NCBI GenBank assembly: GCA_003134755.1
Contig: PLCK01000131.1
Coordinates: forward strand, 4,487-10,094
DNA length: 5,608 nucleotides
Direction: 5' to 3'
DNA from: Actinomycetota bacterium
GTDB lineage: Bacteria; Actinomycetota; Actinomycetes; Acidothermales; Acidothermaceae
Shown here: one piece after another, positions 1 to 4,915 of the stretch
Layout of the letters: each line of letters opens with the position of its first letter
Numbering within the stretch: the first letter of the stretch is position 1
Made by a program: the position numbers and the translations under genes
Notes under the pieces: generated by a model
Databases searched by the model: none
What the model was told of the DNA's origin: nothing
What the model saw: the letters and a program-made list of their open reading frames with translations, nothing else

Positions 1-2
1 AT

Positions 3-368
3 CTGCGCCCGCGATTGCGGCGGCTGTGGCAGCTGAGCGAGGAGCGGATCGTCGAGATCGTCAACGAGCTGCTGCGGGAGGCAGCTGCGCTGCCCCAGCT
101 GGTCAAACACGATGCGTGGGACTACCACCTGCACGCCACGCCACCTGATGCACCGCTGGCTACCCGGATGGCGGTCGAGGCCGCGATGGCGTTCGTCGAC
201 GTGATCCGGAGCAAGGAAGCCACCCGCCTGCGAATCTGCGAATATCCCGGCTGCGGGAACGTCGTCGTCGACCTGTCGAGGAACAGATCGAAACGCTTCT
301 GCGAGGCGGGCTGCGGCAATCGGGCGGCCGTGGCGGCCTACCGGGCGCGAAGGAACGTCACGGCCTAG
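3..368 (+). CDS. CGNR zinc finger domain protein (ABATE-like N-terminal region), 5'-truncated
   Basis: The reading frame is open from base 3, so the gene enters from the left edge and its true start is not in the window; the TTG at 15 is internal. About 121 C-terminal residues are visible. The end carries the CGNR zinc finger: a C-x4-C pair (CEYPGC), then VDLSRNRSKRF, then a C-x3-C pair (CEAGC) running into CGNR and AAYRARR. The part before it, rich in W, L and A with LHAT and DAPLATRMAVEAA, looks like the end of the stress-induced ABATE domain that usually precedes this finger in actinobacterial proteins of roughly 180-200 residues. These proteins are presumed DNA-binding transcription regulators, but their targets are mostly unknown. 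The stop is TAG at 366-368. A 216-bp gap separates it from the TetR gene, so there is no sign of a shared operon. Confidence 0.9.
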   Translation: MRPRLRRLWQLSEERIVEIVNELLREAAALPQLVKHDAWDYHLHATPPDAPLATRMAVEAAMAFVDVIRSKEATRLRICEYPGCGNVVVDLSRNRSKRFCEAGCGNRAAVAAYRARRNVTA

Positions 369-394
369 CGAATCCGCTGCGAAACGGGCGCTGC

Positions 395-412
395 CTCGAC
401 GACCGCGTCGGG
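395..412 (+). terminator. Possible short hairpin after the CGNR gene, no U-tract
   Basis: A 7-bp stem (CTCGACG paired with CGTCGGG, one T-G wobble) closes a 4-base loop (ACCG) 26 bases after the CGNR stop. There is no run of T downstream, so it is not a classical intrinsic terminator. Tail-less hairpins have been proposed to act in actinobacteria, but stems of this size arise easily by chance in such GC-rich DNA. The rest of 369-584 holds no convincing gene. Confidence 0.25.
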
Positions 413-568
413 AGTGTGGGACACGCGACAACGCGAAAGACCGCTCACGACGCCCGAGCCTTGATCGCCGCCGCTGATGCCGCCATGTCCACGTCGAAGC
501 GACAGCAGGTCCACCTTCGCGGCATTGCGACGCACGCCTGAGCTACGCCGCGACAGCTGGCATAACAA

Positions 569-584
569 GAAACCGATCAGTACC
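569..584. promoter_or_regulatory. Putative TetR operator O1 (autoregulatory), directly before the repressor start
   Basis: GAAACCGATCAGTACC contains ACCGATCAGT (572-581), one base off the perfect palindrome ACCGATCGGT found twice before the exporter gene. The match extends beyond the core: read on the reverse strand, the 1200-1215 copy is GAAACCGATCGGTACC, identical over 16 bases except one. The site ends right at the ATG at 585. A weak -10-like CATAAC lies at 561-566, which would place the transcription start inside this site. A repressor bound here would block its own transcription. The sites are seen; repressor binding is inferred. Confidence 0.65.
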
Positions 585-1154
585 ATGTTGCGTATGAGCG
601 CCACCGATTCGAGGATCGCCGGCATCGCGGCGAACCTGTTCCACGAGCACGGGATCACCGCCACCGGTGTCGACGCCTTGAGCCGGGCCGCCGGGGTCTC
701 TAAGCGGACCCTCTACGAGAAGTTCGAAAACAAGGACGGTCTGGTCACCGCCGCCTTCGATTCGCTCGACCTCCCGGTATTCGAATACTTCACGCACGCC
801 GCTGAGCGCAACGCCTCTGACCCGATCGGCCAGCTCGACCAGTTGTTCGCCGTGATGGAGAAAGCGGTTCGCTTGCCGGGGTTCCACGGCTGCGCCTTCG
901 TGAATGCCACCGCAGAACTGGCCGACGCGGAGCATCCGGCACACCTGATCGTTCGGCGTCACAAGCGGCGGTTCCAGCGGTGGATGCGCGATCGGGCTCA
1001 ATCGGCCGGGCTTACGGACCCAGACCGCGTGGCGCGCCAGCTCATGGTCGTGCTCGACGGCGCACAGGCGCGGGCTATGGTCGAACGGTCGCCGAAACCG
1101 GTCCGAGACGCGCGTGATATCGCGCGGGCATTGATCGACGCCGCAAGGGCGTAG
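585..1154 (+). CDS. TetR/AcrR family transcriptional regulator
   Basis: A 189-residue protein of normal TetR size. The N-terminal DNA-binding domain occupies about residues 8-52: IAANLFHEHGITATGV, then the helix-turn-helix around 26-47 with the typical RAAGVSKRTLYEKFENKDGL recognition-helix signature. The remaining ~130 residues form the ligand-binding and dimerisation region, containing the FHGCAFVNATAE segment common in one TetR subgroup. The ATG at 585 is chosen because family similarity begins just after it; ATG 594 (giving MSATDSR) is an equal alternative. Neither has a clear Shine-Dalgarno, so translation may be leaderless or nearly so. It probably represses itself and the exporter downstream, since the same palindrome sits before both genes (569-584, 1200-1215, 1257-1272). 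The inducing ligand cannot be told from the sequence. It lies in the same orientation as its target, 156 bp upstream, not divergent as many TetR genes are. Confidence 0.93.
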   Translation: MLRMSATDSRIAGIAANLFHEHGITATGVDALSRAAGVSKRTLYEKFENKDGLVTAAFDSLDLPVFEYFTHAAERNASDPIGQLDQLFAVMEKAVRLPGFHGCAFVNATAELADAEHPAHLIVRRHKRRFQRWMRDRAQSAGLTDPDRVARQLMVVLDGAQARAMVERSPKPVRDARDIARALIDAARA

Positions 1155-1199
1155 CGGCCAGGCCTGTCGGTCCTCTTTCTCGTCGGGAACGCATCGGGC

Positions 1200-1215
1200 G
1201 GTACCGATCGGTTTC
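1200..1215. promoter_or_regulatory. Putative TetR operator O2, overlapping the exporter -35 region
   Basis: GGTACCGATCGGTTTC contains the perfect 10-bp palindrome ACCGATCGGT at 1203-1212. It touches the -35-like TTTCCA (1212-1217) of the promoter before the exporter gene. Its reverse complement nearly repeats the site before the repressor gene (15 of 16 bases). Placement on a promoter element and repetition in three copies support an operator; no binding data are available. Confidence 0.7.
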
Positions 1216-1240
1216 CACTTTCGGCGGATGTGTGTATAGT
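1212..1240 (+). promoter_or_regulatory. Predicted sigma-70-type promoter of the exporter operon
   Basis: A -10 hexamer TATAGT (1235-1240; 5 of 6 to TATAAT) follows a -35-like TTTCCA (1212-1217; 4 of 6 to TTGACA) with a 17-bp spacer. Transcription would start near 1246-1249, leaving a leader of about 60 bases before ATG 1311. It is one of the few AT-rich patches in the region and is flanked by two copies of the palindromic operator, as expected of a repressed promoter. Confidence 0.6.
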
Positions 1241-1256
1241 CACCTCTCGGGCACAG

Positions 1257-1272
1257 AAAACCGATCGGTGTC
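1257..1272. promoter_or_regulatory. Putative TetR operator O3, just downstream of the exporter transcription start
   Basis: AAAACCGATCGGTGTC contains a second perfect ACCGATCGGT (1260-1269). Its centre is 57 bp from that of the upstream copy, so the pair brackets the predicted promoter at 1212-1240. A repressor here would block promoter clearance, and two bound dimers could act together. The left-flank A/G-rich bases are shared with the other copies. Confidence 0.68.
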
Positions 1273-1310
1273 CGACCACTGTCCGAGCCGTCTGTACGGG
1301 AGTTCTCGCT

Positions 1311-2780
1311 ATGACACCGACCCATCGCTGGCGCGCGTTCGCAGTGCTGGCCATCTCGTTCTTCATGACCATCGTCGATCTGACCATCGTGAACGTGGCG
1401 TTGCCCACGATCGGTCGGAAGCTGCACTTCTCCGAAACGAACCTGCAGTGGGTGGTGACCGCCTACGGCCTGACGTTCGGCGGATTCCTGCTCCTGGGCG
1501 GCCGGGCCGCTGACATGCTCGGCCGCCGGCGGGTGTTGATGGTCGGCCTGACTGTTTTCACGGCGGCGTCGCTCGGCTGTGCGGTGGCGACCACGGACGC
1601 AGTACTCATCGCGATGCGCGGCATACAGGGGCTCGGCGCGGCGATCGTCCTTCCCGCCGCCCTCTCGATCGTGATGAACATGTTCGAGGAAGGCGCGGAG
1701 CGCAATAAGGCGCTGGGCATCTGGGGCGGAATCGGCGCTGGCGGTGCCACCGTCGGACTGATCGCAGGCGGTCTGCTGACCCGTTACGTCGGCTGGCAGT
1801 CGATCTTCTTCCTCAACGTGCCGATTGGCGCCGTCGCACTCTTGCTCGCTCCACGCCTCGTGCCCGAGAGCCGACTGCAGACCACCCGTCGCCGCTACGA
1901 CCCGTTCGGAGCTCTCACCGTGACCGCCGGTTTGCTGCTGCTCGTGTACACGATCTCGAAGGCCCCGCAGGTCGGCTGGGCGTCCGGCAGATCGGTCGGA
2001 TCGCTGGTCGGATCCGCAGCCCTGCTGGTCGCCTTCCTCGTCATCGAGACCAGGGTCGAGTCACCGCTGATGCCACTGGGCATCTTCCGCCTCAAGACGC
2101 TCGCGGGCGCGAACGCGGTCGGGCTGCTGCTTGGAGGAAGCTTCTTCGCGTTCATCTTCGTCGGGACGCTCTACATGCAGCAGGTCCTCGGCTACTCCGC
2201 ACTCAAGACCGGCCTCGCCTGGCTGGCGGCGTCCATCACGTCGGTTGCCTTCGCGGGCCTGTCGCAACTGCTCGTCACTCGGGGATCGGCCAAGCTGGTG
2301 ATGGCCGCAGGTATGACATTGATCGGCGGCGGCATCGCTTGGGGAGCGACCGTTCCGGTGCATGGGCACTACTGGGCGAATCTGGCCGGTCCGTTCTTCG
2401 TGACCGGGATGGGCACCGCGTTCGCCTTCATTCCGGTGTCGATTGCCGCGCTCGCCGGCATCGCAGAGCATGAAGCCGGCCTGGCCGCGGGGCTGCTCAA
2501 CACCTCCCAGCAACTCGGTGGCGCTATCGGCGTCGCGATCGCCTCGACCGTCGCTGCGAGCAGGTTCAAGACGTCAGTGCACACGGGCGCGACCAACGCT
2601 GCCGCGCTCACAACCGGCTTTCAATCGGCGCTGTGGGTGTGCGCCGCCATCGGGCTCGCGGCGATCCCCGTGACGTTCATGCTCGTTCGTCGAGACGAAC
2701 TCGCCAAGGCGATCGCCGCTACCACGGTGACGATCGCGCGGCCCGCGCTCGCGCAGCCCGCGTTCGCACCGGCCGAATAG
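1311..2780 (+). CDS. DHA2-family MFS multidrug exporter (EmrB/QacA-like, 14 TM)
   Basis: A 489-residue inner-membrane drug:H+ antiporter of the 14-helix DHA2 type; the length fits the family. The first helix carries the D1-type motif DLTIVNVALPTI (residues 23-34). Motif A between helices 2 and 3 is GGRAADMLGRRR (63-74). Motif B is RGIQGLGAA (103-111). The antiporter motif C region is rich in glycine (about 137-155) and is followed by GWQSIFFLNVPIG (161-173), typical of EmrB/QacA/LfrA relatives. The ATG at 1311 is chosen because it has GGGAG 8 bases upstream (1298-1302) and starts with MTPTHRWRAF leading straight into helix 1; an upstream in-frame start at 1230 would lie inside the promoter. 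Probably derepressed when the upstream TetR protein binds its ligand. The substrate is not predictable; lipophilic cations, antibiotics or dyes are typical. The C-terminal ~25 residues are an Ala/Pro-rich cytoplasmic tail. Confidence 0.94.
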   Translation: MTPTHRWRAFAVLAISFFMTIVDLTIVNVALPTIGRKLHFSETNLQWVVTAYGLTFGGFLLLGGRAADMLGRRRVLMVGLTVFTAASLGCAVATTDAVLIAMRGIQGLGAAIVLPAALSIVMNMFEEGAERNKALGIWGGIGAGGATVGLIAGGLLTRYVGWQSIFFLNVPIGAVALLLAPRLVPESRLQTTRRRYDPFGALTVTAGLLLLVYTISKAPQVGWASGRSVGSLVGSAALLVAFLVIETRVESPLMPLGIFRLKTLAGANAVGLLLGGSFFAFIFVGTLYMQQVLGYSALKTGLAWLAASITSVAFAGLSQLLVTRGSAKLVMAAGMTLIGGGIAWGATVPVHGHYWANLAGPFFVTGMGTAFAFIPVSIAALAGIAEHEAGLAAGLLNTSQQLGGAIGVAIASTVAASRFKTSVHTGATNAAALTTGFQSALWVCAAIGLAAIPVTFMLVRRDELAKAIAATTVTIARPALAQPAFAPAE

Positions 2781-2792
2781 GAGGGCGCCCAA

Positions 2793-3098
2793 ATGACGCA
2801 GATCATGGTGCGCTACAAGGTGTGGCCCGACCAAGTCGCAGCCAACGTCGAACTCGTGCGGGCGGTGTACGACGAACTGGACCGCAGCACACCCGACGGC
2901 TTGCGCTACGCAACCTTCCAACTCGAAGACGGCGTCAGCTTCATCCACCTGCACTCCGATGCGAGCCCGGACGGCGACAGGCTGCGGCATGTCGCAGCGT
3001 TCGCCGGCTTCCAGGACGGAATCGCGCAACGTTGTCAGGAAGCTCCTGTCGTCACCCAACTGCGTGAGGTCGGCTCGTACCGATTCGGCGGCGGCTAA
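2793..3098 (+). CDS. Small ABM/Dabb-like (ferredoxin-fold) hypothetical protein, co-transcribed with the exporter
   Basis: A 101-residue protein. It starts 12 bases after the exporter stop, and its strong Shine-Dalgarno AGGAGG (2779-2784) overlaps that stop codon (TAG 2778-2780), so the two are almost certainly co-transcribed and perhaps translationally coupled. The pattern MTQIMVRYKVWPDQVAANVELVRAVYDEL, then GLRYATFQLEDGVSFIHLH, then AAFAGFQDGIAQRC and REVGSYRF gives the beta-alpha-beta-beta-alpha-beta order of dimeric alpha/beta-barrel proteins (ABM/Dabb type). I recognise it only as a common actinobacterial conserved hypothetical. A role modifying or sensing the exporter's substrate is inferred from context alone. 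Its TAA (3096-3098) overlaps the TAG of the convergent flavodoxin gene. Confidence 0.85.
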   Translation: MTQIMVRYKVWPDQVAANVELVRAVYDELDRSTPDGLRYATFQLEDGVSFIHLHSDASPDGDRLRHVAAFAGFQDGIAQRCQEAPVVTQLREVGSYRFGGG

Positions 3099-3628
3099 CT
3101 CAGGCTGGATGTGAAGACTGCCGCGATGGTCTGGCCCCACTGCGTGGCGCGCTCGGCCTCGCCGTCGACAAGCCGCGGGCGCTTGTCGACCAGAAAGCTC
3201 TCAGGCGGTGCGACCATGCGAAAGCCACGGTCGACCAACTTGGATCGGATCCGCCTCGATGCCTGACCAGTGATCGCCCTCGGCGCGTCCTGACGAGTGT
3301 CGAATGCGGCGGCGGCGATGCCAAGGACGGCTGGCATGGCGTCGAACCACTCCCGCAAGCCGTCTTCGACGGCTGACGGCTCCAGGGGTTGATGGGTGGC
3401 AGTAGCCTTTTCGACCGCCGCTTTCCTGCTGCGCGGACCCGCCATCGTGTGGACGTGCGTCGGCCCGCCGACGACCACGAGATCCGAGTCCCGTACTGCC
3501 TCCTCGAGGCATTCGTTGACCTGCACGACGTCCACAGCAACCCCTGCGGTGCGCAAGCCGACCGCGATGTGCTCCGCGACCTCGTGCGTGTTGCCGTACA
3601 TCGATTCGTAAACGACAAGCGCTTTCAT
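3095..3628 (-). CDS. Flavodoxin family protein
   Basis: A 177-residue soluble FMN-binding electron-transfer-type protein. The first strand and phosphate loop are clear: MKALVVYESMYGNTHEVAEHIA, with the S/T-rich FMN-phosphate loop at residues 9-14 (ESMYGNT). A second conserved loop, LVVVGGPTHVHTM (50-62), contacts the isoalloxazine ring in this fold. The segment REWFDAMP, FDTRQDAP and the C-terminal RLVDGEAERATQWG are typical of a mycobacterial/actinobacterial flavodoxin-domain family with a C-terminal extension. ATG 3628 is chosen over the in-frame ATG at 3643 because GAGGAG lies at 3641-3636, 7 bases before it. Convergent with the ABM-like gene (4-bp overlap at the stops) and divergent from the unassigned gene at 3765. 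Substrate and redox partner are unknown; the nearby hydrogenase genes and DosR-like box suggest a role in low-oxygen redox metabolism, which is inference. Confidence 0.9.
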   Translation of the reverse strand: MKALVVYESMYGNTHEVAEHIAVGLRTAGVAVDVVQVNECLEEAVRDSDLVVVGGPTHVHTMAGPRSRKAAVEKATATHQPLEPSAVEDGLREWFDAMPAVLGIAAAAFDTRQDAPRAITGQASRRIRSKLVDRGFRMVAPPESFLVDKRPRLVDGEAERATQWGQTIAAVFTSSLS

Positions 3629-3635
3629 GACCACG

Positions 3636-3641
3636 CTCCTC
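3636..3641 (-). promoter_or_regulatory. Ribosome binding site deciding the flavodoxin start
   Basis: GAGGAG on the minus strand, 7 bases before ATG 3628. It lies downstream of the alternative ATG at 3643, which therefore cannot use it, fixing the start at 3628. Confidence 0.75.
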
Positions 3642-3702
3642 ATAGGTCGAATCGAGTCTGCCGACCGCGGCGGTTGCAGGTCAGGGCATCGAGTCCGTGC
3701 CG

Positions 3703-3722
3703 CCGGGGACTTTGGTAACTAT
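3703..3722. promoter_or_regulatory. Candidate DosR (DevR) hypoxia-response box in the divergent intergenic region
   Basis: The stretch contains GGGACTTTGGTAAC at 3706-3719. Against the known DosR core GGGACTTTNGTCCC-type consensus, the left half-site is perfect and the right half deviates at two bases (AAC for CCC). It lies in the 136-bp gap between the divergent flavodoxin (start 3628) and unassigned gene (start 3765), 42 bases before the latter's ATG, a normal place for an activator site. Neighbouring hydrogenase maturation genes fit hypoxic control, since a [NiFe]-hydrogenase belongs to the DosR regulon in Mycobacterium smegmatis. No clear -10 was found on either strand. Confidence 0.45.
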
Positions 3723-3764
3723 CTCCAGCGCAGCGACTGCTGTTCGCTCGTGGTGGAGGCACGC

Positions 3765-4436
3765 ATGCACCCGCAACTGGACGCGTTCTATCGCGCCAGC
3801 GTCGACTTGTTCTGGCTACCCCTCGGCGCGGGAGACACGCTGCGAGTCGTGAAATGGAACGGCCGCCTCTATGAAGCGCTCATAGCGAGGCACGAACACC
3901 GCGAGCGGCGCGATCTTTACCACTCGGCACTCGAGGTACACCTCAACGGCGATCGCTTCGTCGTCGAGATGGTCCCGTCTTGGGACAGTACCGAGCGTGA
4001 CCGCGGCGTCGTTGCCGAGGGTCCGGTTGCCCTGCCCCGCCTCGGCGTTTCGCGGCTGTTCCGGTACGAGGTTCGCCGCTGGCTGGGCGGAGTCATTCCC
4101 GATATATCGGAATCCGTCGAGAGCCCAGTCCGTCTGAGTTCAGCTGCGAAGCAGGCGCGGGCGTTGTTGAACCTGGTCCCTGAGTTCCCAACCGCCACGT
4201 GGGGCCGCGACGAGCTGCGCACGGGCGAGATGTGGAACTCCAACTCCCTGATCTCGTGGCTGCTAGCTCGAAGCGGCCACCGCACCGACAACGTCCGCCC
4301 GCCGGTTCATGGACGTGCACCGGGATGGAACGCAGGATTGATCGTCGCTGCGCGTTCGACGATTGCGACCAGTTCCAGCTCGCAGGTCTGCGGGTCGTTC
4401 GACACCGTTCCGCACGCGGGGCAAACCCGGATGTGA
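3765..4436 (+). CDS. Conserved hypothetical protein, possible permuted-papain-like (PPPDE/LRAT-type) fold
   Basis: A 223-residue soluble protein whose family I cannot name with certainty. ATG 3765 is chosen because GGAGG (3755-3759) precedes it by 5 bases; the open frame continues upstream to 3627 but would overlap the flavodoxin start and has no conserved look. Visible features: FWLPLGAGD and NGRLYEAL near the N-terminus; LYHSALEV (51-58), resembling the histidine strand of permuted papain-like proteins; RLFRYEVRRW (97-106); TWGRDELRTGEMWNSNSLISWLLARSG (145-171); and GRAPGWNAGL (183-192). In PPPDE/LRAT-type proteins an N-C-x-H/x-F motif starts a helix late in the chain; here WNSNSLISWLL sits in that place with Ser where Cys would be. 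This is a pattern analogy, not a proven homology. Residues after about 197 run antisense to the hypA zinc-finger region and look like a non-conserved tail. A DosR-like box lies upstream. Confidence 0.75.
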   Translation: MHPQLDAFYRASVDLFWLPLGAGDTLRVVKWNGRLYEALIARHEHRERRDLYHSALEVHLNGDRFVVEMVPSWDSTERDRGVVAEGPVALPRLGVSRLFRYEVRRWLGGVIPDISESVESPVRLSSAAKQARALLNLVPEFPTATWGRDELRTGEMWNSNSLISWLLARSGHRTDNVRPPVHGRAPGWNAGLIVAARSTIATSSSSQVCGSFDTVPHAGQTRM

Positions 4437-4687
4437 CCAATTGCGTGGTCATGGTCGAGCACAGCGATGCGGTCACACGCCGCGCAGTGCAGCGAGAGCC
4501 CAAACTCCTCGGTCTCCAGCCGCACGCCAGCGAGCCGGCTGCCGGTTGTCAACATGTCGAAGGCCTGCCGCACCGTGTCCTCGCTGATCGTTGAGGCGTG
4601 TCGAACCCGGATCACCTCGATCTCGCGACTGCCCGCGCGCCCGAGACATTCGTCGACGAGCTCGGCAACGAGCGACAGCTCATGCAT
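4307..4687 (-). CDS. hypA: Hydrogenase nickel-insertion accessory protein HypA
   Basis: A 126-residue protein (E. coli HypA is 116). HypA binds nickel and, with HypB, delivers it to the [NiFe]-hydrogenase large subunit in the cytoplasm. The N-terminal MHELSL supplies the nickel-binding Met-His-Glu. The zinc site is complete: Cys68 and Cys71 (CAAC) and Cys89 and Cys92 (CPAC). The segment EDTVRQAFDMLTTGSRLAGVRLETEE corresponds to the conserved HypA core, and CELELVAIVE to its last strand. ATG 4687 is chosen because the family always begins MHE; a GTG at 4699 would add four residues. The start overlaps the end of the upstream protease fragment by 8 bases, a usual arrangement in hydrogenase maturation operons and a sign of translational coupling. 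The 3' end overlaps the convergent gene 3765-4436 by 130 bp. No hydrogenase structural genes lie in the window. Confidence 0.92.
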   Translation of the reverse strand: MHELSLVAELVDECLGRAGSREIEVIRVRHASTISEDTVRQAFDMLTTGSRLAGVRLETEEFGLSLHCAACDRIAVLDHDHAIGHIRVCPACGTVSNDPQTCELELVAIVERAATINPAFHPGARP

Positions 4688-4907
4688 CGGAGGCCACACC
4701 GCACAGTCGAACGACGGTGTCGACCAGAGTCGTCACTGAAGCGCTCACCGCGACGCCAAGCGAGGCACCGGCTTCGGCAGACTCGATCGCCACGCTGACT
4801 GCGAACGCCGACGGAACATGGCCGTAAACGGCCCGCGCGAGCGCGAGGACGGCGGTGCGCGCGCCGTGGTCGCGCGAGCCCTTGAACAGCGATTGCGAGT
4901 CGATGTT
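4680..4907 (-). pseudogene. C-terminal fragment of a probable [NiFe]-hydrogenase maturation protease, fused to pepN sequence
   Basis: About 70 residues before the TGA at 4682-4680. The pattern HGARTAVLALARAVYGHVPSAFAVSVAIESAEAG, followed by GVAVSASVTTLVDTVVRL, matches the end of HyaD/HycI-type (M52) endopeptidases: a conserved His-Gly before the helix, a strand ending in a V-x-I-E type segment, then a final amphipathic helix. Those enzymes clip the C-terminus of the hydrogenase large subunit after nickel insertion, and direct linkage to hypA supports the assignment. The N-terminal half, with the nickel-sensing Glu and Asp, is absent; in its place the frame continues without a stop into a PepN aminopeptidase. 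As written it cannot be a working protease. The family call rests on the C-terminus and on context; the exact left boundary of the fragment is uncertain by about 30 bases. Confidence 0.6.
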
Positions 4908-4915
4908 GATCGGCA
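4875..4915. other. Chimeric junction between hydrogenase-protease and pepN sequence
   Basis: Reading on the minus strand, PepN similarity is clear through IPFAVGLVDLDGHDLP (ending near 4912) and protease-like sequence is clear from SRDHGARTAV (from 4877). The ~11 residues between cannot be assigned. The reading frame happens to be kept across the joint. There is no insertion sequence, inverted repeat or attachment-like sequence here, so the joint looks like an assembly chimera or an illegitimate recombination scar. Confidence 0.65.

Noticed and set aside
477..584. Upstream extension of the TetR frame from base 477
   Set aside because: The extra 36 residues (Arg/Ser/Pro-rich) do not resemble TetR proteins, and the stretch includes the operator and probable promoter.
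1230..1310. Upstream extension of the exporter frame from ATG 1230
   Set aside because: It would start inside the promoter and cover operator O3; ATG 1311 has a Shine-Dalgarno and fits the family N-terminus.
543..1427. Long minus-strand open frame antisense to the TetR gene and the exporter start
   Set aside because: Its translation is rich in R, G, H and D with no recognisable motif, and it crosses the promoter/operator region; it mirrors the codon bias of the real TetR gene on the other strand.
1406..1996. Further GATCGGT-containing sites (near 1406-1415 and 1988-1996) as extra operators
   Set aside because: They lie inside the exporter coding sequence, lack the ACCGAT left arm, and GATCGG is a frequent word in this GC-rich coding DNA.
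1994..2016. Repeated GGTCGGATC within the exporter gene
   Set aside because: A short direct repeat in a Gly/Ser/Val coding stretch; explained by codon bias, not by an element.
3627..3764. Upstream extension of the unassigned gene from ATG 3627
   Set aside because: It would overlap the flavodoxin start codon and contain the DosR-like box, and the added 46 residues look like translated intergenic DNA; GGAGG points to ATG 3765.
4093..4503. Minus-strand open frame across the end of the unassigned gene and hypA
   Set aside because: Arg/Ser/Thr-rich shadow without motifs; hypA in another frame has its full set of metal-binding residues.
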